From the NCBI GenBank assembly GCA_049656905.1, contig JBASMO010000198.1, positions 1 through 25,484 on the forward strand: a DNA stretch of 25,484 nucleotides, read 5' to 3'. How positions within the stretch are numbered: the first letter of the stretch is position 1; every line of letters starts with the position of its first letter. Shown here piece by piece: positions 1 to 8,357 of this stretch. The notes beneath the pieces are model-generated. The model saw only the letters and a list, made by a program, of their open reading frames with translations, made no database searches and was not told where the DNA came from. Position numbers and translations under genes: made by a program. Source of the stretch: DTU018 sp003444615. GTDB lineage: Bacteria > Bacillota > Syntrophomonadia > Syntrophomonadales > Syntrophomonadaceae.

Positions 1-289
1 CATAGATGTCGCAGATAAGCCGGGCTGTTTTACTGGAAGAGTTAGTTCCATTCCAGGGCAGTATTAAAAATGTGTTAGGATCAGGCCGTAGGTACATATC
101 GGACTCTTCAATACGCACAAAGCCCTCTATCGATGACCCATCAAACATCAGTTCCCCATCCAAGGCCTTTTCCAGCTGATCACTGGTAATGGAAATACTT
201 TTCATTACTCCCAGTATATCTGTAAACTGTAATCTTATAAATTTCACATCGTTTTCTGCTACCGTGCGTAAAATGGATTCCTTGTCCAA
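1..289 (-). CDS. glnA: Glutamine synthetase type I, N-terminal part (runs off left edge)
   Basis: This is the first ~96 residues of glutamine synthetase, which makes glutamine from glutamate, ammonia and ATP in the cytoplasm. The translation shows the beta-grasp domain with FIRLQFTDILGVMKSI near residues 12-27, FDGSSIEGF near 49-57 and the ESDMYLRPDP segment near 62-71, all typical of GlnA. The TTG start at 289 is chosen because GGAGGG (296-301) lies 6 bases before it; an in-frame ATG at 316 has no such site and would add nine residues unlike the family. The gene closes the hfq-spoVK-ynbB-glnA order known from Bacillus, but no glnR repressor gene precedes it here. The rest of the gene lies beyond the window. 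Confidence 0.93.
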   Translation of the reverse strand, partial: MDKESILRTVAENDVKFIRLQFTDILGVMKSISITSDQLEKALDGELMFDGSSIEGFVRIEESDMYLRPDPNTFLILPWNGTNSSSKTARLICDIY

Positions 290-345
290 TGCTATCCCTC
301 CATATTTAATTCCCATAGGTTATCATATAATAGTCTAACTGGCAA

Positions 346-825
346 CTAAAACACTTTTATAATGAATGATATTACCATGCCCATGGCTATTAACAGATTG
401 AATATTATTCCGGAAAACAGACCAATTAATGCCCCTATTGATGCCCGAAAAGCCTGGTTAGAATCCTTAATGGTTAGGTATTCACCGATAAAGGCTCCCA
501 GAAAAGGTCCAATAATGATACCCAGGGGTGGAAATAAAAACAGTCCCAGGAGCAAACCCAGCATAGCTCCTAAGCTGCCAAATTTTCCAGAGCCAAAATG
601 CCGGGCTCCTACCACAGTTGATAAGTAGCTGAACAGTATGGACAATCCGGTTATTATTCCCAATACTATAAGATAACCGGGAGTAATGATGGAAAAGCCT
701 TCATACCATCCGTAAAACAGAGCTGCGGCAAAAATCAGTGGAATACCGGGAAGAACTGGCAGAATAGTTCCGGCTGCACCAATTACCATAGCCACTATCA
801 CCAATACCAAAACCAGATTAGTCAT
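346..825 (-). CDS. DUF456-family small membrane protein
   Basis: A 159-residue, very hydrophobic protein of the DUF456 family; its biochemical role is unknown. It has an N-terminal membrane segment (about 3-22) followed by the family hallmark TILPVLPGIPLIF, a second hydrophobic stretch near 47-70, and glycine-rich segments near 80-115 and 128-158, so it probably spans the inner membrane four or more times. The ATG start has a run of six G's about 8 bases upstream. It begins 11 bases after the ynbB stop and ends 56 bases before glnA, so it is probably co-transcribed with ynbB and possibly with glnA. It occupies the position where Bacillus carries glnR. Confidence 0.85.
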   Translation of the reverse strand: MTNLVLVLVIVAMVIGAAGTILPVLPGIPLIFAAALFYGWYEGFSIITPGYLIVLGIITGLSILFSYLSTVVGARHFGSGKFGSLGAMLGLLLGLFLFPPLGIIIGPFLGAFIGEYLTIKDSNQAFRASIGALIGLFSGIIFNLLIAMGMVISFIIKVF

Positions 826-836
826 AACAAGCCCCC

Positions 837-2078
837 CTACTGGAGTACTAACTCGTCGATTAAACGCCCGACTACATAGCGCACGTGTTCATAGCTAAGC
901 CCACCTTGTATAAAAACGGTATAAGGTTGTCTTAATGGGGCATCACAGGAGAGTTCAATCGAAGAACCTTGTATAAAGGTTCCCGCCGCCATAATAATTT
1001 TATCAGTATAACCTGGCATATTGGCATATTCTAGGCGAACATCGCTGTCCACTGGTGATGATTCCTGGACGGTTTGGCAGAACTTTTGAATCTGCTGAGG
1101 ATCATTCAGTATCACAGCTTGGACTATATCAGAACGCGAATCTGACCAGTGGGGGCTTACTTGAAAACCAAGACGTTCAAAAACGGCTGCTACTAACACA
1201 GCTCCTTTTAGTGCCTGTAAAACAGTATGGGGAGCTAGGAACAAACCCTGGTAAAAAAGCCTGTTCTGTCCTAAGCTTGCGCCTAACTCTCTGCCTAGAC
1301 CAGGTGCAGTAAGATAATCGGCAATCTGTTCCACCAAATCATGTTTGCCTACAATATACCCCCCGGAAACCGCCAACCCACCCCCTGGATTTTTTATAAG
1401 TGAGCCCGCCATTAAATCAATCCCATAGTCAGTTGGTTCTGTGGTGTTGACAAACTCACCATAACAGTTGTCCACCATTATAATCGTATCAGAATTGCGG
1501 GAACGAATCGTTGCTACCATTTGTTCAATAGTTTCTAGGTCCACTGCCGGACGTAGACTGTAACCCCGCGACCTCTGAATTAAAACCATGCGGGTTTGTT
1601 TGCTTATGGAATCACCTAAAGCTTTGAGATCAACCTTTTGCTCATGGGTTAGCGGTATTTCCTTATATTTGATTCCCCGCTCTGCTAAGCTGCCGGGTTG
1701 AAACTGCTCATGACCTATTATTCTTTTTAAGGTATCATAGGGAGCGCCAACTGCGGATATAAGTTGATCGCCGGGCTTTAGCAAACCGAATAAACAGGAA
1801 GATATAGCATGGGTTCCGGAAACGATTTGTGAGCGAACCAAAGCACTGGGAGCAGAAAAAACATCAGCATACAATTCTTCAAGAGTATCACGCCCGATAT
1901 CTCCATATCCGTAGCCAGAAGATGATTGAAAATGTACTTCTCGAATTCTGTGCCGCCGGAAAGCATTTAACACCTTGACCTGATTATTGTAGGCAATATC
2001 TTCCAATTGGAGAAATATTTCATGTAAATCTTGTTCAGTGTTCCTTATTAACTCTGATGAATGCAAGGTTTGTTCCAC
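837..2078 (-). CDS. ynbB: PLP-dependent Cys/Met-metabolism family enzyme (YnbB / aluminium-resistance type)
   Basis: A 413-residue fold-type I pyridoxal-phosphate enzyme of the Cys/Met metabolism group, in the branch often annotated 'aluminium resistance protein' or methionine gamma-lyase-like; the physiological substrate is not established. Visible features are the cofactor phosphate-binding segment SGTHA (87-91), the PLP-ring aspartate in VDNC (D203), and the Schiff-base lysine K229 in GSLIKNPGGG. Length is normal for the family. The start is GTG, 10 bases after the spoVK stop, with AGGGAAG just before it. Position between spoVK and the glnA region matches Bacillus ynbB, which supports orthology more firmly than any activity assignment. 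Confidence 0.88.
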   Translation of the reverse strand: MEQTLHSSELIRNTEQDLHEIFLQLEDIAYNNQVKVLNAFRRHRIREVHFQSSSGYGYGDIGRDTLEELYADVFSAPSALVRSQIVSGTHAISSCLFGLLKPGDQLISAVGAPYDTLKRIIGHEQFQPGSLAERGIKYKEIPLTHEQKVDLKALGDSISKQTRMVLIQRSRGYSLRPAVDLETIEQMVATIRSRNSDTIIMVDNCYGEFVNTTEPTDYGIDLMAGSLIKNPGGGLAVSGGYIVGKHDLVEQIADYLTAPGLGRELGASLGQNRLFYQGLFLAPHTVLQALKGAVLVAAVFERLGFQVSPHWSDSRSDIVQAVILNDPQQIQKFCQTVQESSPVDSDVRLEYANMPGYTDKIIMAAGTFIQGSSIELSCDAPLRQPYTVFIQGGLSYEHVRYVVGRLIDELVLQ

Positions 2079-2088
2079 CTTCCCTAGA

Positions 2089-2973
2089 TTAAGTATTCAC
2101 AAGTTCGGGATCGGGTAGGTCTGCTTCTTCAATGGTTACTAGTTCTTTACGCCGCAGTGGTTCCCGGTCCACGATACGCAGGGCTTGCAGGCGAATGGAT
2201 TTCTCCACCAGATTACGAACATAGCGGGCATTGCCGCTGTGAGGATGCCTGTTGCGTACAAACTCCTGCAAATGGTTTTTGAGCTTCCAGCGCGCACTGC
2301 AGGTTAGTTCATAATCACGGTCCGCATACATCTGTATGGCAATAGACAAAAGTTCATCCACATCATAATCTGCAAAATCTATATGAATGGGAAATCGGGA
2401 GCGCAAACCCGGATTGGAACGCAAAAAACGTTCCATTTCATAAGAATACCCGGCCAGGATAATAACCAGATTATCCCGGTGGTCTTCCATAGCTTTAACC
2501 AAAGTTGCCACCGCCTCGCGCCCGAAGTCCTTTTCCCCGCCCTGAGCCAGAGTATAGGCTTCGTCAATAAACATAATCCCTCCCAGGGATTTTTTCAACA
2601 TTTCCCGGGTTTTTTGTGCGGTATGACCGATATATTCTCCTACTAAATCAGCCCGCTCCACTTCTACCAGCTGACCTTTGCTTAAAATGCCGATATCCCT
2701 GAGGATGCGGCCTAATATGCGGGCTACTGTAGTCTTACCGGTGCCCGGATTACCTTTGAAAACCATATGCAGAGCATTAGGGCAAGCCTTAAGCTGCATT
2801 TGGCTGCGGCGGGACTGAATGAGGGAAAAGGCAGTAACTTCGGCAAGAATTCTTTTCACATCTTTCAACCCGATTAAGTTTTCTAATTCCTTAAAAGCGT
2901 CAGTTTTAGGAAAAGGATTAAGTTTTTCAGAGGTATAATCTGATTTATCAGCACTGCAGACATTATAGCGCAT
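2089..2973 (-). CDS. spoVK: Stage V sporulation protein K, CbbX-type AAA+ ATPase
   Basis: A 294-residue AAA+ ATPase of the SpoVK/CbbX family, needed in Bacillus for late spore maturation; the remodelled substrate is not defined. The core has Walker A GNPGTGKTT (about 74-82), Walker B IMFIDEAYTL with D127/E128, a sensor-1 region LVIILAGY, an arginine-rich NPGLRSRFP segment, and the C-terminal lid with HSGNARYVRNLVEKS. The ATG at 2973 is preferred because GGAG sits 7-10 bases upstream; an in-frame TTG at 3027 would add 18 residues but has no ribosome site. It follows the hfq terminator, so it likely has its own promoter. Its presence is direct evidence for a spore-forming lineage. Confidence 0.9.
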   Translation of the reverse strand: MRYNVCSADKSDYTSEKLNPFPKTDAFKELENLIGLKDVKRILAEVTAFSLIQSRRSQMQLKACPNALHMVFKGNPGTGKTTVARILGRILRDIGILSKGQLVEVERADLVGEYIGHTAQKTREMLKKSLGGIMFIDEAYTLAQGGEKDFGREAVATLVKAMEDHRDNLVIILAGYSYEMERFLRSNPGLRSRFPIHIDFADYDVDELLSIAIQMYADRDYELTCSARWKLKNHLQEFVRNRHPHSGNARYVRNLVEKSIRLQALRIVDREPLRRKELVTIEEADLPDPELVNT

Positions 2974-3133
2974 AGATATCTCCAAAAAAATCACCACTTC
3001 TTCATAGTCTAACTTAATATATGCCAAGTAGACAAAAGTGGTGATACCCCAAAAATCTTATCTCCTTCCTTATCATGCAGATCTATATCTGCTACAAAGC
3101 AAACCAATCTCTGTTGCTATTATACTAATAGCT
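2974..3133 (-). promoter_or_regulatory. Leader region of spoVK with candidate -10 box and small hairpin
   Basis: This gap lies between the hfq terminator and spoVK. On the minus strand a TATAAT hexamer stands at 3119-3124, but the hexamer 17 bases upstream is not like TTGACA and lies inside the terminator stem. Further down, GCAGAT/ATCTGC (3077-3082 and 3087-3092, loop of 4) can form a hairpin, and a strong GGAAGGAG ribosome-site-like string near 3060 has no plausible reading frame after it. A sigma-E type promoter, as used for spoVK in Bacillus, was looked for but not convincingly found. Confidence 0.3.
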
Positions 3134-3162
3134 AAAAAATCCGCTTTAGGTAAGCGGATTTT
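3134..3162 (-). terminator. Intrinsic terminator after hfq
   Basis: A perfect 11-base-pair inverted repeat (AAAATCCGCTT at 3136-3146 and its complement at 3152-3162) with a 5-base loop. Read on the minus strand, the stem ends in a run of six T's, the expected form for terminating the mutS-to-hfq transcript. Confidence 0.85.
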
Positions 3163-3242
3163 AATGAAGCCCATATAACAATTATCCATATCCATTCGAG
3201 TGAAAAGGGTTTCCCCCTATTTACCCCGGGATTTTTCAGATT

Positions 3243-3491
3243 CTATTCATCCTCATTCTTTGCATCCAGGTTTAAGTTGCCAATCGGTCGTATGGGTGCA
3301 ACGGTAGAGATGGCATGTTTATAGACTAGTTGCTGCTTCTGTTCCATCTCCACGTTAACTGTGAAATTATCAAATCCCTTCACTATTCCCTTTATTTGAA
3401 ATCCATTTACTAAGTAAATGGTTACCGGAATTTTTTCTTTTCGTACTTGATTTAAGAATGCATCCTGTAGATTAATCTGACCTTTGCCCAT
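3243..3491 (-). CDS. hfq: RNA chaperone Hfq
   Basis: An 82-residue Sm-like protein that forms a hexameric ring binding small RNAs and A-rich mRNA. Sm1 is seen in NGFQIKGIVKGFDNFTV (about 29-45) and Sm2 in LVYKHAISTVAP (about 55-66) with the YKHAIST signature that lines the proximal face. N-terminal INLQDAFLNQVRKE carries the usual Q8-like and D9-like positions. The C-terminal tail is short and acidic (NLDAKNEDE), as in Firmicutes. It starts 45 bases after miaA, with GGGGGC upstream, and a strong terminator follows. miaA-hfq adjacency is conserved across many bacteria. Confidence 0.96.
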   Translation of the reverse strand: MGKGQINLQDAFLNQVRKEKIPVTIYLVNGFQIKGIVKGFDNFTVNVEMEQKQQLVYKHAISTVAPIRPIGNLNLDAKNEDE

Positions 3492-3536
3492 TAAAGCTAT
3501 GCCCCCATTTCAATAGGTTCTTCACCTCAATAAATT

Positions 3537-4466
3537 CTACACCTTTGATAATAGTCCTTCCATGTGCGCACATATTTTTTCTGTCAGCTCCTCCGTAGAA
3601 TGACTAGCCACATCAAACCAGGTGATTCTTTTGTCTCGCTTAAACCAGGTATATTGTCGTTTGGCATAGTTCCTAGTCTCCTTTTTGATGGCTTCAACCA
3701 TTTCCCCATAGGTCATTAGTCCATCCAGATAATATAAAACCTGTTTATAGCCCAAAGCCTGCATGGCATTGTTATGTAGCCCGTAACCTCGTTCACGAAA
3801 GCTTTTTACTTCATCAATCAAACCCTTGCTCAACATGATATCGACTCGGTGATTAATACGCTGATACAGAAGTTCTCTTTCTAAATAGAGTCCCACTGGT
3901 GCCAGATTGTATGCATTGTACTCGCGTTTCTGCTGCTCAGAAAATGGTTTTCCCGTTAATTCATAAACTTCTAAGGCACGAATAATGCGCTTTTCATCCT
4001 GGGGACTAATACGCTGTGCATAGTCGGGGTCAACATCGATTAACTGTATATAAAGATGTTGCAAACCTTTTTCGGCAGCTTGACGCTGGAGTTTGCGCCG
4101 GATTCCCTTATGAGATTCCATAGGATAAAAACTGTAATTATCAACCACTGCCTGGTAATAAAGACCGGTACCACCAACCATTATCGGAATTCTATCCCGT
4201 TGGTTAATTTCATTTATTAATTCCTGGGCTAATGATTGATATTCAGCTACAGTGAAATAGTATTCAATATCTACAATATCGATGATATGGTGAGGAACTA
4301 TGGCTTGTTCTTGAGGAGATACCTTGGCAGTACCGATATTCATACCGCGGTAAACCTGCATGGAGTCACAAGATATAATTTCCCCATTTATGCGCTGGGC
4401 AATTTTAATAGCTATTTCACTTTTCCCTACGGCCGTTGGCCCCACCAAAGCTGCCAGTTTCAGCAA
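3537..4466 (-). CDS. miaA: tRNA dimethylallyltransferase MiaA
   Basis: A 309-residue enzyme that adds a dimethylallyl group to N6 of A37 in tRNAs reading UNN codons, using DMAPP. The P-loop GPTAVGKS is at 9-16, the catalytic aspartate lies in CDSMQVYRGMNIGTAK (D34), and the substrate-binding GGTGLYYQAVVD and the anticodon-contact segment ALEVYELTGKPFS are present. The start is TTG, 9 bases after GAGGTG. MiaB, which later methylthiolates the same base, is encoded upstream in the same gene group (13202-14551), so both steps of the A37 pathway lie in this window. Confidence 0.96.
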   Translation of the reverse strand: MLKLAALVGPTAVGKSEIAIKIAQRINGEIISCDSMQVYRGMNIGTAKVSPQEQAIVPHHIIDIVDIEYYFTVAEYQSLAQELINEINQRDRIPIMVGGTGLYYQAVVDNYSFYPMESHKGIRRKLQRQAAEKGLQHLYIQLIDVDPDYAQRISPQDEKRIIRALEVYELTGKPFSEQQKREYNAYNLAPVGLYLERELLYQRINHRVDIMLSKGLIDEVKSFRERGYGLHNNAMQALGYKQVLYYLDGLMTYGEMVEAIKKETRNYAKRQYTWFKRDKRITWFDVASHSTEELTEKICAHMEGLLSKV

Positions 4467-4498
4467 CTACTATCTCACCTCAATATTTGTTTACATAT

Positions 4499-5275
4499 TC
4501 AACTTATGTTTATGATGCCATAAGCCACCTTATCTCGGGAGGTAGAGAGCACATTTTCGATACCCAATCGCTTAAACTCTTCCCCAAGTCCTCTTTCCTT
4601 AACCACCACCCGGCAGCGAGCCACACGACAGGCCTGTTGGATAGTGTTGTTTGATAAAGGTCTTGGATCCGCCAATTTGCGCAAGGGTGACAAGGGCTGA
4701 CTCTTTAGGAGCGGTTGACGAAACATAGGATCAAAGTAGACCACATCAAAGGAATTGTCTTTCTGCTGTGATAAAAACATATTATGGTCTGAATTATATA
4801 CTTGGATTCGGGTAATAGGCTCACTTAGCCAAGAAATATCACTGACAAAGCGGCGCATACCCCATTTAATAATGGCTGCGATTATTGGTGATGATTCTAT
4901 ACCAACTACCGTAGTCTGGGTAAAGTAAGCAGCTACTATCGCATCAGCTCCCAATCCCAGTGTACAGTCTAAAAAAGAATACCCTTCCTTTAATCCGCAT
5001 GCTTTAATCATGGGGTCTTCCTGTTTCTTTTTGCGGTAAGCTCCAATACGAATCTTGGCCATGCTGGGATGAAAGAAAAACTGTTCATCCCCCATCTGCA
5101 AAACCGGTCCCTGTTCCTGCCATATTATTACTCCATCAGCTCCATTTTCCCGTAAAAGTTCACCCAGGCTTTTTCCGGAGCGCGGCACATAAGGCAAACC
5201 TATATCCGATAAAAATTCCTCCAATTCAGAGGAGCTAGATACCCCTGACAGCGGACTGGTGACAATTAAGTTCAT
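4499..5275 (-). CDS. Class I SAM-dependent methyltransferase, RsmJ-like
   Basis: A 258-residue protein that looks like the Pfam SAM_MT group related to RsmJ, the 16S rRNA guanine-N2 methyltransferase. Evidence is the FFHPSMAKIRI motif near 68-78, the SAM-binding loop SFLDCTLGLGADA (about 99-111), an acidic loop-2 residue in VVGIESSP, and a DPMF catalytic-type motif preceded by DVVYF. The N-terminal 60 residues resemble an uncharacterised lobe of this family. It starts 17 bases after mutL and is followed by miaA after 32 bases, so it sits in a run with tRNA-modification genes, which suggests but does not prove an RNA substrate. Confidence 0.75.
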   Translation of the reverse strand: MNLIVTSPLSGVSSSSELEEFLSDIGLPYVPRSGKSLGELLRENGADGVIIWQEQGPVLQMGDEQFFFHPSMAKIRIGAYRKKKQEDPMIKACGLKEGYSFLDCTLGLGADAIVAAYFTQTTVVGIESSPIIAAIIKWGMRRFVSDISWLSEPITRIQVYNSDHNMFLSQQKDNSFDVVYFDPMFRQPLLKSQPLSPLRKLADPRPLSNNTIQQACRVARCRVVVKERGLGEEFKRLGIENVLSTSRDKVAYGIINIS

Positions 5276-5292
5276 GTACCATCCCCCATTGT

Positions 5293-7011
5293 TTAGGCCC
5301 GCTTAAAAACCTTTTCTAAATCATGGTGCCCGATCTTCATTAGGGTAGGTCTCCCGTGAGGACAATGCTGGTATTGCTCCTGCACCAGCAAATCATTGAT
5401 TAGAATCTGCATTTCCGATGCAGACATAAAATCACCGGCTTTTATGGCTTTATGACAGGCCATACTGATCATAGCTTCTTCGCGAAAGTCCTTATAATTA
5501 CCGTTATCCAGCAGCTCAATCAGGTCCATTAAAACCTGGGGTTCTTGCCCTTTAATCTGACTGGGTGCACGGCGTATTATCACTGATGAAAGTCCGGCAC
5601 GATCATAGGAAAAACCTATTTGCTCCATTCTTTCCTTTTCCCTTTCCAATAATTCAACCTGACGAGTAGATATTTCCAACGAAACTGGGAACAATAGGTC
5701 ATGGCCGGTAATCGCCTGCTGGTTCTCCTGTTTAAGGCGATTAAAGAGTATTCTTTCATGAGCGGCATGCTGATCAATTATCCATAAGCCTTCTTCTATT
5801 TCCACTAGAATGTAGGACTTCATAAGTTGCCCCAGTACTCTAGCTTCTGAGCTGAATCCCGGGCGGTTGTCAACAGAAAAGGTGGGTAAGGGTTCCCGGT
5901 AATCCAAAGAAGCCCCATTTGTTTCATTAAGCAGTAATTCTCCGGTTTCATAGTCAACCTGGTTGTATGAAGGTCGTGATAATGGCGGAGGGTAAGATAC
6001 TTGATGTATACCAGCCAAGGCCGATCTGTCATGCCTGGACAAGTGATCAACTATCACCTGACGTATCAAGGAAAAAACCTGTTTTTCATCAGCAAAGCGG
6101 ACTTCCCATTTCTGTGGATGTACATTAACATCCACTAAATTACCTGGTACCGATATATTTAATATTACTATGGGGTATTCGCGGGACAATAGCAAACCTT
6201 GGTAAGCCACATCAATAGCCCGGTACAACAGACTGCTGCGAATAGGCCGTTTGTTCACAAAAAATAACTGACCACGCCGGTTTTGGCGAGTAGTCTCGGG
6301 TGGAGAAATCATACCCTGCAGTGCGAATAACTCACCCTGATAGGATATGTCTAAAAGTGTCTTTACAAATTCGGCACCATATACTGCCACCGCCGCATCT
6401 CTGATGGAGCCATTACCGGGTGTCTTAAAGTATGTTTTGCGGTTGCTGCGCAAGGTAAAGGAAACCTCGGGCCAGGCCAAAGCATAACGAGATACCAGCT
6501 CATGGATATGGTTGCCTTCACTAACCGGACTTTTCAAGAATTTCCTGCGGGCGGGTGTGTTATAAAAAAGATTCCCCACCCTTACCCGGGTACCTGGGGG
6601 ACAAGAAGCAGGTTCCAGTGATTGGAGCAATCCTCCTTCGTAACAGGCATATACCCCTGTCTGATCAGGTCTGCAAGTAAAAATATCCACACGGGATACC
6701 GAAGCAATGCTAGGCAAAGCTTCGCCTCTGAATCCCATAGTGGTGATATTATATAGATCGTTTTCCGCAGTGATTTTGCTGGTAGCATGGCGCATAAAAG
6801 CTTGAGGGAGGTCCTTTTCATCTATACCTTGACCATTGTCCTCCACCTCAATTATTTCTATACCACCTTGGGTAAAACTTATTTCAATACGGGAAGCTCC
6901 CGCATCCAGGGCATTATCTACCAGCTCCTTAACCACCGACGCAGGCCGCTCAATAACTTCTCCGGCAGCAATCTTATTGATCAAATGCTCATCCAACAGG
7001 TTTATGGTCAT
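5293..7011 (-). CDS. mutL: DNA mismatch repair protein MutL
   Basis: A 572-residue GHKL-ATPase that couples MutS mismatch recognition to strand incision. ATP-site motifs are E29/N33 in KELVDNALDAG, D58 in EDNGQGI and GFRGEAL (93-99). The C-terminal domain carries endonuclease-type motifs: DQHAAHE (413-419), ACHKAIKAGD (518-527) and CPHGRPT (550-556). The classical DQHA(x)2E(x)4E motif ends in N424 instead of the usual glutamate. Its ATG overlaps the stop of the deacetylase-like gene by four bases (ATGA), so the two are translationally coupled. The linker between domains (about 330-390) is rich in P, S and Y and poorly conserved, as expected. Confidence 0.96.
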   Translation of the reverse strand: MTINLLDEHLINKIAAGEVIERPASVVKELVDNALDAGASRIEISFTQGGIEIIEVEDNGQGIDEKDLPQAFMRHATSKITAENDLYNITTMGFRGEALPSIASVSRVDIFTCRPDQTGVYACYEGGLLQSLEPASCPPGTRVRVGNLFYNTPARRKFLKSPVSEGNHIHELVSRYALAWPEVSFTLRSNRKTYFKTPGNGSIRDAAVAVYGAEFVKTLLDISYQGELFALQGMISPPETTRQNRRGQLFFVNKRPIRSSLLYRAIDVAYQGLLLSREYPIVILNISVPGNLVDVNVHPQKWEVRFADEKQVFSLIRQVIVDHLSRHDRSALAGIHQVSYPPPLSRPSYNQVDYETGELLLNETNGASLDYREPLPTFSVDNRPGFSSEARVLGQLMKSYILVEIEEGLWIIDQHAAHERILFNRLKQENQQAITGHDLLFPVSLEISTRQVELLEREKERMEQIGFSYDRAGLSSVIIRRAPSQIKGQEPQVLMDLIELLDNGNYKDFREEAMISMACHKAIKAGDFMSASEMQILINDLLVQEQYQHCPHGRPTLMKIGHHDLEKVFKRA

Positions 7012-8357
7012 CTGAAGATCTCTTCCTCTTCCCTATCAGGATTAAAGCTTCTATATTCGCGCATGATACGATCTTGTAAATAAACGCGATCATAGCGATC
7101 ATAACGTATTAAATCCTGATACATCTGGGCACCTTGATCATGACAGGATGAACAGCAGTTTATGGGAATAGAAATGCACATCACCCGGTAAAGTTTGCCG
7201 TTGCGATGCTGGGCAGTGGATTCAATAATGCGAAAACCGCAGCAGTCAGGACAATTACGCAGCCTGATGTGCTGTTCTTCATGAATGTAATCGGTATCAT
7301 AAAATATGCGTTCATATTCACTGAAAAACTCCTGAACGGAACGACGGTTTTGCTCGATTTTATCTTGACGGTTTCTAAATCGATTCAACTGGGTATTTAC
7401 TATTTTTTTAATTAGCTCCAGGTTACGAGGCGACTCAGAAAATTTCTCCCGGGCATAATCAGGTTCCCGCAGATTGCTATAATCCATTCCCGCCATGGCC
7501 ATGATAATACCCATATTAATATAGGGTAAAGCTGTCTCCACCGAATAACCGCCCTCTAAAACCGCAATATCAGGTGATAATTTGCGATTCAACTCAGCAT
7601 ATCCCTGAGCCGTGAAGCGCATATCCGCTAAGGGATCAGTGTAGTGATTATCTTGACCGGCTGAATTTATTATTATTTCAGGCTTAAACTCCTCTAATAG
7701 GGGCATTACCAAGTTGTCAATAACATAATGAATGCCCCCATCAGTAGTTTTCGGCATCAACGGTATATTGATGGTGGTACCGTAAGCCAGCGGTCCCCCG
7801 GCTTCCTCCATAAACCCGCTACCGGGATATAATGTTCGTCCATCCTGGTGAAAAGACACAAACAAAACATCCGGATCATGGTAGTAAATCTCTTGGGTAC
7901 CATCACCATGATGCACGTCCGTATCAATAATAGCCACCCTTTTGATGCCATATTTGTGACGCAGGTACTCGATCATAATAGCTTCATTATTAATATTGCA
8001 AAAGCCCCGGTTACCATGGCTTACACTCATGGCGTGGTGACCAGGAGGCCTTATAATGGCAAAACCATTTTTTATTTCCCCGTTCATATAAGCATCTGCC
8101 ATAACTAGAGTTGAACCAGCCGCAATATAATGAGCCTCTAATAAATAAGCGTCCAGCTCAGGAACCGCAAAATGAACTGCAGCAATATCAATGGGTTCAG
8201 CTAATCGAGGTTTGTATTCTTTAATCTGCGGCAGATCCATGATTCCTTCCTCAAATAACTGGTCGCGGGTGTAGAGTAATCGTTCTTCTCGCTCCGGATG
8301 AGTGGGAGAAATAGCCCAGTCAAAAGCCGGGAAAAACAGTACTCCAGTTGGTTTCAT
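7008..8357 (-). CDS. Histone-deacetylase-superfamily hydrolase with cysteine-rich C-terminal extension
   Basis: A 449-residue zinc hydrolase of the arginase/deacetylase superfamily (bacterial relatives include AcuC and acetylpolyamine amidohydrolases). The general-base pair H107/H108 is in RPPGHHAM, zinc ligands are D147 and H149 (DTDVHHGDGTQ) and D236 (SAGQDNH), and the transition-state tyrosine is Y271 (LEGGYS). All catalytic residues are present, so it is probably active. After about residue 310 comes an extension with CPDCC (369-373), C394 and CCSSCH (401-406), resembling a zinc ribbon. Its ATG overlaps the stop of the HyuA-like gene by one base and its stop overlaps the mutL start. The substrate (acylated protein, polyamine or small molecule) cannot be read from the sequence. 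Confidence 0.87.
   Translation of the reverse strand: MKPTGVLFFPAFDWAISPTHPEREERLLYTRDQLFEEGIMDLPQIKEYKPRLAEPIDIAAVHFAVPELDAYLLEAHYIAAGSTLVMADAYMNGEIKNGFAIIRPPGHHAMSVSHGNRGFCNINNEAIMIEYLRHKYGIKRVAIIDTDVHHGDGTQEIYYHDPDVLFVSFHQDGRTLYPGSGFMEEAGGPLAYGTTINIPLMPKTTDGGIHYVIDNLVMPLLEEFKPEIIINSAGQDNHYTDPLADMRFTAQGYAELNRKLSPDIAVLEGGYSVETALPYINMGIIMAMAGMDYSNLREPDYAREKFSESPRNLELIKKIVNTQLNRFRNRQDKIEQNRRSVQEFFSEYERIFYDTDYIHEEQHIRLRNCPDCCGFRIIESTAQHRNGKLYRVMCISIPINCCSSCHDQGAQMYQDLIRYDRYDRVYLQDRIMREYRSFNPDREEEEIFR

Noticed and set aside
3055..3070. Small leader peptide gene after the GGAAGGAG string upstream of spoVK
   Set aside because: The only frame at proper spacing starts with TTG and ends after 12 codons with no notable composition.
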